Numbered from the stretch's first letter, positions 51,954-60,918 are shown. The stretch is 64,000 nt of DNA from Mobilitalea sibirica (GCF_015999265.1 NZ_JAEAGR010000002.1:1-64000), one strand, 5' to 3'. Numbers and translations are program-made. The notes: generated by a model not told the origin, from the sequence alone.

Positions 51954-53404
51954 TGGATAAAAATTTAAAGACAATTTATAAAGATATACTACACAATAGA
52001 ATACCTGAGGTGAATATACCTAGATTCTTTAATCATATGGTAAACCACTACCATACCTATGCTTCAATCAGACTTGCTTTGCATTACTATACTTATTATG
52101 AGGTATACTGTGATGAACATAAAGAGTGGAATGGAGCAGCTAAGGATCTTACAAGAGAATTAAATCAGATAATACGTCGTAATGTTCTTGGTAAAACGGT
52201 TTTACCGGAAGAGGGTAATGAGACCGATGAAGCGGGTTCGATTGAAGAAGCTGTCCGTCGTATAGATAAAATTCGTAATGAGATAATGAAACGAATGAAT
52301 GTATTAACTGCTTATACGGATATCTTTTATAATTATGAGTATATACTAAACAGGGTGGAATATCGTTTTCAGGAGGAGGAAGTACTTCCGGAGGAGGATG
52401 ATATATTTGCAAGAGATGTACTCCGTTATATCTTTGATACCCAGGATAATGTGGTCATTAATGAGAAGATAAAAGAGATTGTTGGACAAATTCCTGTAAG
52501 GATGGCAAAACAGAAGTATTATGATTTATTAAGAGAAAGTTTTCAGCCGTATCTGGGAGCGGAACTTTCCTCCCTTCAAACCTATCTGTATATGCTGCGG
52601 ACATCGGCTATGCTACAGAAAGAAGAGGGCATGGAGACTTATTATCCATGGCTTTGGGATAAAAAGAATGAGCTTGCTTCAATTAATTATAAGGAGATTA
52701 CGAAGTCTCAGTATGAAGAAGCTACTGACATATTAACAACAGCATCCGAATTACTTCTTACAGAAACCGCAATTTACTATAGCCTACAGGAAATTGTAAA
52801 TGAAGTATACTCTGTATTATTATGTGCTCCGTATGTAGGAGTAGAGGATACGTGTGGTGATAAATGGGATAAGGCTTCTTTTGAAATCATCAGTGAAATC
52901 AATCGTCTGTTTTATGAGGAAACCTATGAAGAACCTCCAACAAAGCTGATAGAAGTGTTCGGTGTTATTGAGGGTGTGCAGGAGGAGATGATCTATGATC
53001 TGACTGCTTTAGAGGAAGCCCTTTATGAAATTGATGTCAATCATAGAAAGCTAACAGAAAGCCTGATGATGGATAAGCTTTTGAATACATTGCTCCTTTG
53101 CAAGGATCTATTATCCAATAGCTTATTTATTGATTTTTATGAGATAAGGATGAATCAACCGGTAGATGAAGATAGGTTAACAGTGGAAGCAGATAAGCTG
53201 ATTAACGAGTTGGCCGAATTGTTTGAAAATCATGACAAGGTAGTAAGTAGGGCAGTAATGGCCAATACCTTGAATAAGATACCGGTATTCTTTAAAAATC
53301 ATACTGAGGTAATGGAGTATATACGTTATTCTCTGGAGAAATGTACCGACTTGGTTGAAAAAATAGCTTGTATGCGCATAATCAGAGATATTATGTCCGA
53401 ATAG
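51953..53404 (+). CDS. hypothetical helical protein of the CorA/ABC-2 operon
   Basis: This 483-residue, soluble, almost wholly helical acidic protein has no membrane segment. It was not recognised. Segments such as YASIRLALHYYTYYEVYCDE and LTRELNQIIRRNVLG, and the closing helices (KCTDLVEKIACMRIIRDIMS), suggest a long helical-repeat scaffold. It has no Walker motif, so it is not the missing ATPase. The one-base overlap with the second permease implies a functional tie to the exporter. The operon appears to end here. Confidence 0.75.
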   Translation: MDKNLKTIYKDILHNRIPEVNIPRFFNHMVNHYHTYASIRLALHYYTYYEVYCDEHKEWNGAAKDLTRELNQIIRRNVLGKTVLPEEGNETDEAGSIEEAVRRIDKIRNEIMKRMNVLTAYTDIFYNYEYILNRVEYRFQEEEVLPEEDDIFARDVLRYIFDTQDNVVINEKIKEIVGQIPVRMAKQKYYDLLRESFQPYLGAELSSLQTYLYMLRTSAMLQKEEGMETYYPWLWDKKNELASINYKEITKSQYEEATDILTTASELLLTETAIYYSLQEIVNEVYSVLLCAPYVGVEDTCGDKWDKASFEIISEINRLFYEETYEEPPTKLIEVFGVIEGVQEEMIYDLTALEEALYEIDVNHRKLTESLMMDKLLNTLLLCKDLLSNSLFIDFYEIRMNQPVDEDRLTVEADKLINELAELFENHDKVVSRAVMANTLNKIPVFFKNHTEVMEYIRYSLEKCTDLVEKIACMRIIRDIMSE

Positions 53405-53582
53405 CCTTGTATTATTCATGGCAATTTGTGGTATACTAGGTATATACGATTTTTCATGGAATGAATTCATAGTTAGGAATTCATAGTAATCCTGTTTAAT
53501 TCATAATAGGGCAATGAGCAAATTTGAGTTACTATAACATTCGTGACTTTCTTTTTAATACTTTATAAGGTAAGGGAACTTT

Positions 53583-53891
53583 ATGATACGATGGACCAAT
53601 AGACTGTATATCGGTGAAAAGATGGAGAAGAAAAAGGAAAAAGCAATAACTTCAATTAATAATAGGAAAGCAACCTATGGAGTTTATTGCATTGCTTTTG
53701 CGTCTCATCCTGACAACTTATTTGATATTATGGATGCGAATGAACTGTTGTTTCCTCATTACAAGAAATCGGATATTCATATCGTCGGGTTGGCAAAGGG
53801 GAAGGAAGAAGCAATTGATCTTGTGCATGATATGTTGATGGAAGTCTATCATAACACAGGTGAGTTTGATGTTAGGTCATATTTTACATAG
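53583..53891 (+). CDS. conserved hypothetical protein
   Basis: This 102-residue soluble protein has a basic start (EKMEKKKEKAITSINNRK). A compact alpha/beta part follows (YGVYCIAFASHPDNLFDIMD, IHIVGLAKGKEEAIDLVHDM, then LMEVYHNTGEFDVRSYF). It resembles small proteins found widely in Lachnospiraceae with no assigned role. The start at 53583 follows AAGGGAAC. An internal ATG at 53622 is possible. It is followed after 62 bases by the DUF2953 gene. Confidence 0.7.
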   Translation: MIRWTNRLYIGEKMEKKKEKAITSINNRKATYGVYCIAFASHPDNLFDIMDANELLFPHYKKSDIHIVGLAKGKEEAIDLVHDMLMEVYHNTGEFDVRSYFT

Positions 53892-53953
53892 GATAGAAGG
53901 ATTTGTTGAGGATTTCGTTATGTATTCTAGATGATAAGCGGAGATGTGAAAGA

Positions 53954-55057
53954 ATGTTTCATATAATCATATTGATTTTAAAAATAATTGGGACAATCGT
54001 CATCAGCCTTTTGGGATTGCTAATTTTTATTCTCCTGTTAGTGTTGCTGGTTCCCATAAGGTATCGGCTTCATGTTACCCATGGAGACGGCTTTCATGTG
54101 AAAGGAACGGCCGGATGGCTACTTCATATCGTACATGCAAGGATTGATCAAATAAATACAACGAATCATTTACGGGTACGTATTTTCGGTAAAATTGTAT
54201 ATGACAGCTTAAAAGTAAATGAAACAAGCCATAATAAAAAAAGAGGCAATAGATTAAGTTTAAAAAAGAAAAAGATGGCCAATGATAAAAAGATAAAATC
54301 GGTTCCGAAGCTTTCTTCTATAGATAAGAATAGGCCCTCGATTAAGCCAATTGAAAAGAATAGTAATGAGAAATCAAATCAGAGAATAGAAAAAAACAAG
54401 GATAACTTAACTGTGACAGAAAAGAATGATTTGAACATAGAGGATAAACTGACAGATAAACCAGGACATATTCTTAGGGATGAGCAATCATCCTATTCAC
54501 ACGAACAGCCACCTGCTAAACCGGTAATAATATCTGAAGGGCATGTTGATGAGGAGAATGAACAGGAATCCTTTTATGAAAGAATTACAGATAAATTAAA
54601 ACGGGTATTTCAGAAAGTTAAAAACTTTTTTCAAAGAATAAAAAGTGGCATTATCCATTGGTTTTTGAAAATATGTCATATAAAACGTAAGTTGAGCCTG
54701 TTGTTCGATTTTCTAAGGGACGAGATTAACCAAGACGGATTAAAAGCAACATTTGATAGTGCAAAAAAGCTGATAAAGCATATATTACCTACAAAACTAA
54801 AATCCAGGGTGATTTTTGGTACCGGAGATCCTTGTTCAACCGGACAAGCCTTGGGAGCTTTCAGTATACTGTATAGCTTCTATGGAGATAATATTGTGAT
54901 TACTCCGGATTTTGAAAATAAAGTTTTTGAGGGCGAGCACTTTGCAAGAGGAAGAATAAGATTAATTACAATACTAATAATAGTAATTAAGCTTATACGT
55001 GATAAACGGTTTATAAGATTAAAGAGAAATGCGAAAACATTAAAGGAGGCGTTATGA
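53954..55057 (+). CDS. DUF2953 membrane protein
   Basis: This 367-residue protein has an N-terminal membrane segment (about 8-33) and the DUF2953 N-terminal strand pattern (IRYRLHVTHGDGFHVKGTAG, WLLHIVHARI). A long Lys/Asn/Glu-rich linker (85-190) follows, then a C-terminal domain (RVIFGTGDPCSTGQALGAFS, ARGRIRLITILIIVIKLIRD). In Firmicutes DUF2953 genes are paired with gerW/ytfJ, and gerW follows here with a 4-base overlap. This suggests a spore-envelope role. ATG 53954 follows GGAGATGTGAAAG. Confidence 0.88.
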   Translation: MFHIIILILKIIGTIVISLLGLLIFILLLVLLVPIRYRLHVTHGDGFHVKGTAGWLLHIVHARIDQINTTNHLRVRIFGKIVYDSLKVNETSHNKKRGNRLSLKKKKMANDKKIKSVPKLSSIDKNRPSIKPIEKNSNEKSNQRIEKNKDNLTVTEKNDLNIEDKLTDKPGHILRDEQSSYSHEQPPAKPVIISEGHVDEENEQESFYERITDKLKRVFQKVKNFFQRIKSGIIHWFLKICHIKRKLSLLFDFLRDEINQDGLKATFDSAKKLIKHILPTKLKSRVIFGTGDPCSTGQALGAFSILYSFYGDNIVITPDFENKVFEGEHFARGRIRLITILIIVIKLIRDKRFIRLKRNAKTLKEAL

Positions 55058-55467
55058 TGTCGGAAAACAATTTCAACTCTACAGTAGAGTCATTATTTAA
55101 GGGTATGGATAGCTTTTTATCCACAAAAACAGTGGTTGGAGATGCGGTTAAAATTGAAGATGGGACAATTGTTTTACCATTGGTAGAAGTAAGCTTTGGT
55201 GTTGGTGCAGGAGCCTTTGCTGGAGATAAAAAGAATAATGCCGGTGGCGGTCTTGGCGGAAAAATATCACCCAGCTCCGTATTAGTAATACAAAATGGCA
55301 CTTCTAAGGTAGTAAATGTCAGAGAACAGGACAGTGTAGGTAAGATTATTGACATGGTTCCTGACCTTATCAATAAGTTTACCAAGGGATCAAAGAAAAA
55401 AGACGATTTGTCGGAAAAAGTAGAAGAAGCATTAAAAAATCAGGATAATAATGCTACCCTTGAATAA
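55054..55467 (+). CDS. ytfJ: GerW-family sporulation protein (YtfJ)
   Basis: This 137-residue protein has the Spore_YtfJ domain: VESLFKGMDSFLSTKTVVGD at the N-terminus, TIVLPLVEVSFGVGAGAFAG, a Gly-rich turn (NAGGGLGGKISPSSVLVIQN) and IIDMVPDLINKF. In Bacillus the protein is needed for normal germination of some spores. AAAGGAGG precedes two candidate ATGs (55054 and 55057). The first overlaps the DUF2953 stop, indicating translational coupling. Its presence supports a spore-forming host. Confidence 0.94.
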   Translation: MMSENNFNSTVESLFKGMDSFLSTKTVVGDAVKIEDGTIVLPLVEVSFGVGAGAFAGDKKNNAGGGLGGKISPSSVLVIQNGTSKVVNVREQDSVGKIIDMVPDLINKFTKGSKKKDDLSEKVEEALKNQDNNATLE

Positions 55468-55607
55468 TTATATTTTACTGCGTTAAAATATAAATAAACA
55501 ATTGAATATCTTATTTATAGGATTGTGTTAACAGATGACTTTAAGACCGGAATGGAACAATACATTAATATGTTCATCAGAGTAAATCCGGACAGGCAAA
55601 AAATTGC

Positions 55608-55636
55608 TTGCATTTAAATTCATATTCTGGTAGAAT
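55608..55636 (+). promoter_or_regulatory. promoter and structured leader of rpmB
   Basis: TTGCAT (55608-55613), a 17-bp spacer and TAGAAT (55631-55636). The transcript leader contains GCAAG...CTTGC arms (about 55649-55690), with further ATTGG/TCAAT pairing, ahead of the AAGGAGGTG site. Confidence 0.6.
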
Positions 55637-55716
55637 AAATTTGTTTGCAAGGTCAATCGGTTTTTGCTGATTTCAATGTATTGGCTTGCCAATTTTTACC
55701 TAAGGAGGTGCTTTTG

Positions 55717-55902
55717 ATGGCTAAATGTGCAATATGTGATAAAGGTGCTCACTTTGGAATCGCTGTGAGTCATTCTCATAGAAGATCTAACAAGATGTGG
55801 AAATCCAATGTAAAGTCTGTTAAAGTTAAAGTTAACGGTGCTGCAAGAAAAATGTATGTTTGTACTTCCTGTCTTAGATCCGGTAAAGTAGAACGCGCAT
55901 AA
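55717..55902 (+). CDS. rpmB: 50S ribosomal protein L28
   Basis: This 61-residue ribosomal protein has the L28 core (HFGIAVSHSHRRSNKMWKSN, VKVKVNGAARKMYVCTSCLR). It is of the zinc-binding form, with CAIC at the N-terminus and CTSC near the end. ATG 55717 follows TAAGGAGGTGCTTTTG, which rules out a longer reading. A consensus terminator follows directly, so it is a single-gene unit, and it begins the conserved rpmB-yloU-yloV-recG neighbourhood. Confidence 0.97.
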   Translation: MAKCAICDKGAHFGIAVSHSHRRSNKMWKSNVKSVKVKVNGAARKMYVCTSCLRSGKVERA

Positions 55903-55913
55903 GGAAAAACGAT

Positions 55914-55946
55914 GGGTGTCAGGGGATCTTGACACCCTCTTTTTTA
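55914..55946 (+). terminator. Rho-independent terminator of rpmB
   Basis: GGGTGTCA (55914-55921) pairs perfectly with TGACACCC (55930-55937), followed by TCTTTTTT. It lies 11 bases after the rpmB stop. Confidence 0.93.
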
Positions 55947-55969
55947 CTTAATATATAAGCTGCGCGAAA

Positions 55970-56107
55970 TTAATTGCAGAATAAATTATAACCAAGCAAT
56001 AAACATAGTATAATAATACATATCGCTAGAATTCCGTTTGTGATGAAAAGCATGATTGTCATTCCGATTGCAATCCAAAATAGGATAAACCCTATCATTC
56101 TCTTCAT
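55970..56107 (-). CDS. 45-residue two-helix membrane protein
   Basis: On the minus strand an ATG at 56107, preceded by GGAAGTGACAAAT, opens a 45-codon frame. It encodes two hydrophobic helices, MIGFILFWIAIGMTIMLFI and ILAICIIILCLLLGYNLF, joined by TNG. The composition fits a real small membrane protein rather than chance, and start, length and ribosome site agree. No family was recognised. It lies between rpmB and the Asp23 gene and is convergent to rpmB. Confidence 0.65.
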   Translation of the reverse strand: MKRMIGFILFWIAIGMTIMLFITNGILAICIIILCLLLGYNLFCN

Positions 56108-56325
56108 ATTTGTCACTTCCATTCTATATTCATAGTAATATATATTATGCAGGGAATGGGATGGTTATCTCAAATATGAGAAAACTAGAAGGGAAAAGTA
56201 CGAATTAAATGCGTATTAATTATGTTTATCCCACGCCGGATGGCGTTACTATGGATCATTTCCATAGTAAATAGAGAGTTCTTACCTGTATAACTGGAAG
56301 CGAAATAGTAGATAGGAGGGTTAAT

Positions 56326-56682
56326 ATGAAAGGACATATGAATACACAAATCGGTGAAATAATGATTGATAACGATGTATTGGCTAAATATGCCGGAGCT
56401 TCTGCAATTGAATGCTTTGGTGTAGTGGGTATGGCTTCAATTAATATGAAGGATGGTATCGTAAAGTTACTCCGAAAAGATAATTTAAGCCATGGTGTAA
56501 ATGTTTCAATTGAAGACAATAAGATAACAATAGACTTGCATATTATCGTTTCCTATGGGGTTAGTATTTCTGCAGTTGCTGATAATCTAATCAGTAATGT
56601 TAAATATAATGTTGAAGAATTCACAGGTCTGGAAGTAAAGAAAATTAATATTTTTGTTGAAGGTGTTCGTGTGATTGACTGA
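56326..56682 (+). CDS. yloU: Asp23/Gls24 (YloU) family envelope stress protein
   Basis: This 118-residue DUF322/Asp23 protein shows GEIMIDNDVLAKYAGASAIE, CFGVVGMA, KITIDLHIIVSYGVSISAVA and TGLEVKKINIFVEGVRV. Asp23-like proteins lie along the membrane and are involved in envelope homeostasis. The order with the DAK2 protein is conserved as yloU-yloV in Bacillus. TAGGAGGGTTAAT precedes the ATG. A 9-bp perfect hairpin (56246-56270) lies in its leader. Confidence 0.94.
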   Translation: MKGHMNTQIGEIMIDNDVLAKYAGASAIECFGVVGMASINMKDGIVKLLRKDNLSHGVNVSIEDNKITIDLHIIVSYGVSISAVADNLISNVKYNVEEFTGLEVKKINIFVEGVRVID

Positions 56683-56717
56683 CCTGGAGAAAGACAACGT
56701 TTAAGGAGGAAAAACTA

Positions 56718-58403
56718 GTGGTAGTTAAAACGATAGATGCAAAAACTCTGAAAAAGATGTTTCTTGCAGGAGCCGCAAGTATAGAAGTGAAAAAAGAATT
56801 TATAAATGAATTGAATGTATTTCCGGTGCCGGATGGAGATACCGGTACCAACATGACGCTTACTATCATGTCTGCCGTTAAAGAGGTTAATGCATTAGAT
56901 GACCCTTCCATAGAGCAATTAGCAAAGGCTATATCAGGAGGTTCTCTGCGTGGAGCCAGAGGTAACTCGGGAGTAATTTTGTCCCAATTGTTCCGTGGTT
57001 TTTCAAAAGAGATTATGGGTTATAAGGAATTAAATGTAACGATTATCTCAAACGCATTACAAAAAGCAGTTGAGACAGCCTATCGTGCCGTTATGAAACC
57101 GAAGGAAGGTACGATTCTTACAGTTGCCAGAGGTGCAGCGGAAAGAGCGGCTCAATTAGTTACGGAGACAGATGATATTATCTTTTTCTGTCGTGAGGTC
57201 ATATCTCATATGGAGGTTGTACTTGCGCATACTCCGGAACTGTTGCCTGTACTTAAAGAAGCCGGTGTGGTTGACTCCGGCGGACAGGGCTTATTGGAGA
57301 TCGTGAAGGGAGCTTATGATGCTTTACTTGGTAAAGAAGTAACTCTGACCAATATCCCCGGTAGAGAAACGCAACGGATTGAAATTAATGTAGAAGGCAT
57401 TTCAACGGAAGACATTAAGTTTGGATATTGTACTGAGTTTATTATCAATGTGGAAAATGAATATACTGTAGATACAGAGATGGCTTTCAAGTCATATCTG
57501 GAAGAAATTGGAGATTCCATTGTTGTCGTATCGGATGATGATATCGTAAAGGTGCATGTACATACGAACGACCCCGGATTAGCAATTCAAAAGGCGTTAA
57601 CGTATGGATCACTGACTCGAATGAAGATTGATAATATGCGGGAAGAGCATAATGAAAGAGTAATTAAAGAAGCCGAGAAAGCAATGGCGCCAAAACCGGA
57701 AGCTTCTAAGGAGAATGCAAAAATTGCGGTAGAAAAGCCCAGAAAGAAAGCCGGTTTTATAGCGGTCTCAATCGGAGAAGGGCTGGGCGAAATATTTACA
57801 GGGTTAGGAGTTGACTATCTGATTGAAGGTGGTCAGACAATGAATCCGAGTACGGAGGATATGTTAAATGCAATCAGTGAAGTAAATGCAGATTCGATCT
57901 TCATCCTCCCGAATAACAGCAATATTATCTTGGCAGCAGAACAGGCAAAACAGTTAACTGAAGACAAGAATATTATAGTAATACCATCTAAGACAATTCC
58001 CCAGGGTATTACAGCAGTGATTAACTTTGTTTATGATAAAAGTCCGGAAGAAAATGCCGAGAGAATGATCCAAGAGATGCTGAGAGTAAAATCCGGCCAG
58101 ATAACCTATGCAGTAAGAGACACAAGCATTGATGGTAAAGAAATTAAACAAGGTAATATAATGGGAATTGGAGATAAAACTATTCTCTCTGTAGGCCAAG
58201 ATATTAAGGAAACCACCTTAGAATTAATACAGTGCCTGACAGATGAAGACTCAGAGCTGATCAGTTTATATTATGGCGAAGAGATAAGTGAAGAGGATGC
58301 CACAGAGCTTGCTGATGAGCTAATGGAGTTATATCCGGATATGGATGTAGAAGTTCATTACGGAGGTCAGCCGATTTATTACTATGTTTTATCAGTTGAA
58401 TAA
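56718..58403 (+). CDS. yloV: DAK2-domain fatty acid kinase catalytic subunit (YloV/FakA-like)
   Basis: This 561-residue protein has an N-terminal DhaL-type DAK2 nucleotide-binding domain. FPVPDGDTGTNMTLTIMSAV contains the metal-binding Asp residues, and GSLRGARGNSGVILSQLFRG is the second signature. A central YloV region and a C-terminal DegV-like fold follow (LIEGGQTMNPSTEDMLNAI, IFILPNNSNIILAAEQAK). FakA phosphorylates fatty acids bound to FakB (DegV) proteins for phospholipid synthesis. The GTG start follows AAGGAGGAAAAACTA, 35 bases after the Asp23 gene. A terminator follows at 58439. Confidence 0.94.
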   Translation: MVVKTIDAKTLKKMFLAGAASIEVKKEFINELNVFPVPDGDTGTNMTLTIMSAVKEVNALDDPSIEQLAKAISGGSLRGARGNSGVILSQLFRGFSKEIMGYKELNVTIISNALQKAVETAYRAVMKPKEGTILTVARGAAERAAQLVTETDDIIFFCREVISHMEVVLAHTPELLPVLKEAGVVDSGGQGLLEIVKGAYDALLGKEVTLTNIPGRETQRIEINVEGISTEDIKFGYCTEFIINVENEYTVDTEMAFKSYLEEIGDSIVVVSDDDIVKVHVHTNDPGLAIQKALTYGSLTRMKIDNMREEHNERVIKEAEKAMAPKPEASKENAKIAVEKPRKKAGFIAVSIGEGLGEIFTGLGVDYLIEGGQTMNPSTEDMLNAISEVNADSIFILPNNSNIILAAEQAKQLTEDKNIIVIPSKTIPQGITAVINFVYDKSPEENAERMIQEMLRVKSGQITYAVRDTSIDGKEIKQGNIMGIGDKTILSVGQDIKETTLELIQCLTDEDSELISLYYGEEISEEDATELADELMELYPDMDVEVHYGGQPIYYYVLSVE

Positions 58404-58438
58404 GTTAAGATAGAAAAACATACAAATGATAGGAATGT

Positions 58439-58474
58439 AAGTGGTTCGGAGATTAATATTGACGAACCACTTTT
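58439..58474 (+). terminator. Rho-independent terminator
   Basis: AAGTGGTTCG (58439-58448) pairs perfectly with CGAACCACTT (58463-58472), followed by TTCATATT. It ends the Asp23-DAK2 operon. The T run is short. Confidence 0.75.
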
Positions 58475-58536
58475 CATATTCTATGATAACTTTAGCCTTA
58501 ATTATACCGTAAAGATTGGGGAAAGGATGTGGTAAG

Positions 58537-59121
58537 TTGAAACAAGATAAATTACCTAAACAGGGGGATATATTTAAGCTTGATGTGGACAAGCCTTGTC
58601 AAATTGTTACAAATGCATTGCATTCACAAACAGGTGAGAATATGGTGGTATATCAGGAGCTGTATGGAGACTTTCTTACCTATGTGGAACCTTTGGCATT
58701 ATTCTTATCAAAGAAGAACAATGCTTCCAAAGATGAATTATGTGCCGATAACAACCACAATGAGACAGATAACAATCTTACAGTGCAAAGTAACTCTTCG
58801 ATAAAATCAAGTGACAATAAGTCTAACGAGAATAACTCTAATGAGAGTAATACAGATAATACAATAGAAAACGTAGATAATATAAAATCCGTACAGGAAG
58901 GGGTGAATACGCTTCTTATGGATTTTTTAGAAGCACCCTCCTATAACAAGAAGCTGGAGATTATTACATCGAATCGAAAGCATATGAGTAACAGATTAAT
59001 TAATGACATGGCAGTATCTTTAGATTGTACAGTGGAGGATGGTCCATTGGAAAATAGGATTAAGGAATTAATTTATTGCTTACAGGCTATGGCTAGATTT
59101 GAGGATAGAAGATTAAGATAA
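58537..59121 (+). CDS. DUF1653-like protein with Asn/Ser-rich linker
   Basis: This 194-residue protein has an N-terminal DUF1653-type domain (about 3-60: PKQGDIFKLDVDKPCQIVTN, GENMVVYQELYGDFLTYVEP). A ~55-residue Asn/Ser/Asp-rich linker and a C-terminal helical domain follow (VNTLLMDFLEAPSYNKKLEI, LENRIKELIYCLQAMARFED). DUF1653 proteins usually are ~70 residues, so the extra domain is unusual. The TTG at 58537 follows AAAGGATGTGG. A TTG at 58516 is less supported. Confidence 0.78.
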   Translation: MKQDKLPKQGDIFKLDVDKPCQIVTNALHSQTGENMVVYQELYGDFLTYVEPLALFLSKKNNASKDELCADNNHNETDNNLTVQSNSSIKSSDNKSNENNSNESNTDNTIENVDNIKSVQEGVNTLLMDFLEAPSYNKKLEIITSNRKHMSNRLINDMAVSLDCTVEDGPLENRIKELIYCLQAMARFEDRRLR

Positions 59122-59258
59122 TACTTGAATAAGCAATTGGAAGATTATTTAAAAAGCACTATTCGATAATATAATATTATTTTGAATGCTAGAAGGTTAT
59201 AAAAGTGAAGGACTATTGCATAAGGAATATGCTAAGAGTATGACTTGTTGTTATACAA

Positions 59259-59349
59259 GGCTTGACGGACTCATTGCTAATTATGTATGCCCTTATCGAA
59301 CAAAAATGTTAGATGGTGGAAGACATAATCGATAATGAGTCCATCAGCC
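59259..59349. repeat. 91-bp imperfect inverted repeat between convergent genes
   Basis: GGCTTGACGGACTCATT (59259-59275) faces AATGAGTCCATCAGCC (59334-59349), and inside it ATTATGT faces ACATAAT. It lies between the convergent DUF1653 and ABC permease genes. It may serve as a two-way terminator or be a small non-coding repeat. It differs in sequence from the repeat at 42151. Confidence 0.6.
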
Positions 59350-59375
59350 TTAAGAATTTATTTTCTGAATTTTAC

Positions 59376-60161
59376 CTACTCAAGATTTAATTTATTTCGG
59401 AATATATAATTCGTTGCAAAGAAGTATAATACAATTAATATTAAAATTGTGAATATACCGATAGGGAATATAAAATTAGGCAAGGATAAAACATTCGTCA
59501 CACTTTCTCTAAATATACTGCCTACAATAGCAGCTAGGACGCTTATAATAGTTTGCATTACCATGCTAATTCCTACATAAGCTACAAAGGATCCGAGTAA
59601 CTTGTGTCCGTTGAATAGATGTCCGATGGCAATAGCAAGGTAAATCATTAAAATATTATGAATTAAACCGAAAATTGCCAAAATAGCAAGCTCGATAAAT
59701 AACAGAGTGGTTCTTCCCTTAAAAATCACATCTAATTCAGTCAGTCCTAAGCGAATTTGATACCAAATTTCACTGATACTGTCCGGATTTGCAAATACCA
59801 ATAATAAAGAAGCAAAAACAGCAAGCACACTGCTGACAATCCATATCGCAGCCGTCAATAACTTTGATATAATCAACTGGTGTGATTCTACCGTAAGGGT
59901 GAACATCAGATAGCCTTCATCGGAGAGAAGATTTTTATAAAACCGCATAATCATGATTATAAAAGTAACAACAATCACAGCTATAATTGATACAATGTAA
60001 GCAAAGATTGAAAACCGGGGTATAATTGCTAAAGCACCGTCAAAAATATCTAAACCTATGATAACACGGTTTATTAAAGATAAAACGAATAAAATCAGAT
60101 AAAGAGGCAGCAAGAAGCGTGCATTTGCCTTCATTTCATGTTTGAATAATTTATTTAGCAT
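59376..60161 (-). CDS. ABC transporter permease
   Basis: This 261-residue protein has six membrane helices (FLLPLYLILFVLSLINRVI, IFAYIVSIIAVIVVTFIIM, ILTAAIWIVSSVLAVFAS-like, LFIELAILAIFGLIHNILM and two more). It is the membrane half of a small YtrB-type exporter. The start overlaps the end of the ATPase gene by 7 bases. In GntR-linked Ytr-like systems such exporters respond to cell-wall stress. The substrate here is unknown. Confidence 0.87.
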   Translation of the reverse strand: MLNKLFKHEMKANARFLLPLYLILFVLSLINRVIIGLDIFDGALAIIPRFSIFAYIVSIIAVIVVTFIIMIMRFYKNLLSDEGYLMFTLTVESHQLIISKLLTAAIWIVSSVLAVFASLLLVFANPDSISEIWYQIRLGLTELDVIFKGRTTLLFIELAILAIFGLIHNILMIYLAIAIGHLFNGHKLLGSFVAYVGISMVMQTIISVLAAIVGSIFRESVTNVLSLPNFIFPIGIFTILILIVLYFFATNYIFRNKLNLE

Positions 60162-60853
60162 TTGAATACCTCCCTAAACAATGTATCAATTGATTTACCC
60201 TCTTTGGTTCGGATGTCATCTACACTGGCATGCAGCATAAGTGAGCCTTCCTTAATAAACACCACTTCATCCAAAACATTTTCAATATCAGCAATAAGAT
60301 GAGTAGAGATTAATACCGTGGCATTCTCATTATAATTCGATATGATGGTATTCAGAATATAATCTCTGGCAGCCGGGTCTACGCCGCCAATCGGTTCATC
60401 CAAGCAGTATAAATCGGCTTTCCGGCTCATGACAAGGATAAGCTGAACTTTTTCTTTCGTTCCTTTGGATAATGTCTTCATTCTCTTTTGTGGATCCAGA
60501 TGAAGTCTATCCAGCATCTCATATGCTTTCTTTTCATCAAAATCTTCATAGAAATCTTTAAAGAAATCAATGGTTTCGGATACTTTCATCCAATCCGGTA
60601 AATATGTCTTCTCCGGTAGGTAGGAAACCACCTTTTTTGTCGCTGTTCCCGGTAGATTTCCGGCAATCTTTAAGGTTCCTGAGGTGGGTACCAACAAACC
60701 GTTGATTAATTTGATTAATGTGGTTTTACCACTTCCGTTCGGTCCTAATAAACCGATAATGCGGCCCCGTTCCAAACTTAAATTGATATTATTTAAGGCA
60801 GTGAGGCTTGCATATTTTTTTGTTAATGAATTACATTCTAAAATTGCACTCAT
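60155..60853 (-). CDS. ABC transporter ATP-binding protein (YtrB-like)
   Basis: This 232-residue ATPase has Walker A GLLGPNGSGKTTLIKL (~34-49), a Q-loop region, the signature LSKGTKEKVQLIL (LSGGQ diverged to LSKGT) and Walker B LYCLDEPIGGVDP. The switch His lies in LISTHLIADIE. All catalytic residues are present. It is followed by its permease and preceded by the GntR regulator, the classic Ytr/YhcF arrangement. Confidence 0.95.
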   Translation of the reverse strand: MSAILECNSLTKKYASLTALNNINLSLERGRIIGLLGPNGSGKTTLIKLINGLLVPTSGTLKIAGNLPGTATKKVVSYLPEKTYLPDWMKVSETIDFFKDFYEDFDEKKAYEMLDRLHLDPQKRMKTLSKGTKEKVQLILVMSRKADLYCLDEPIGGVDPAARDYILNTIISNYNENATVLISTHLIADIENVLDEVVFIKEGSLMLHASVDDIRTKEGKSIDTLFREVFKC

Positions 60854-60918
60854 AATTTACTTAACTCCCATCTGCGTTTTACGCTGTTTTAATCATTGTT
60901 AAAATACTTATAAAAGGC

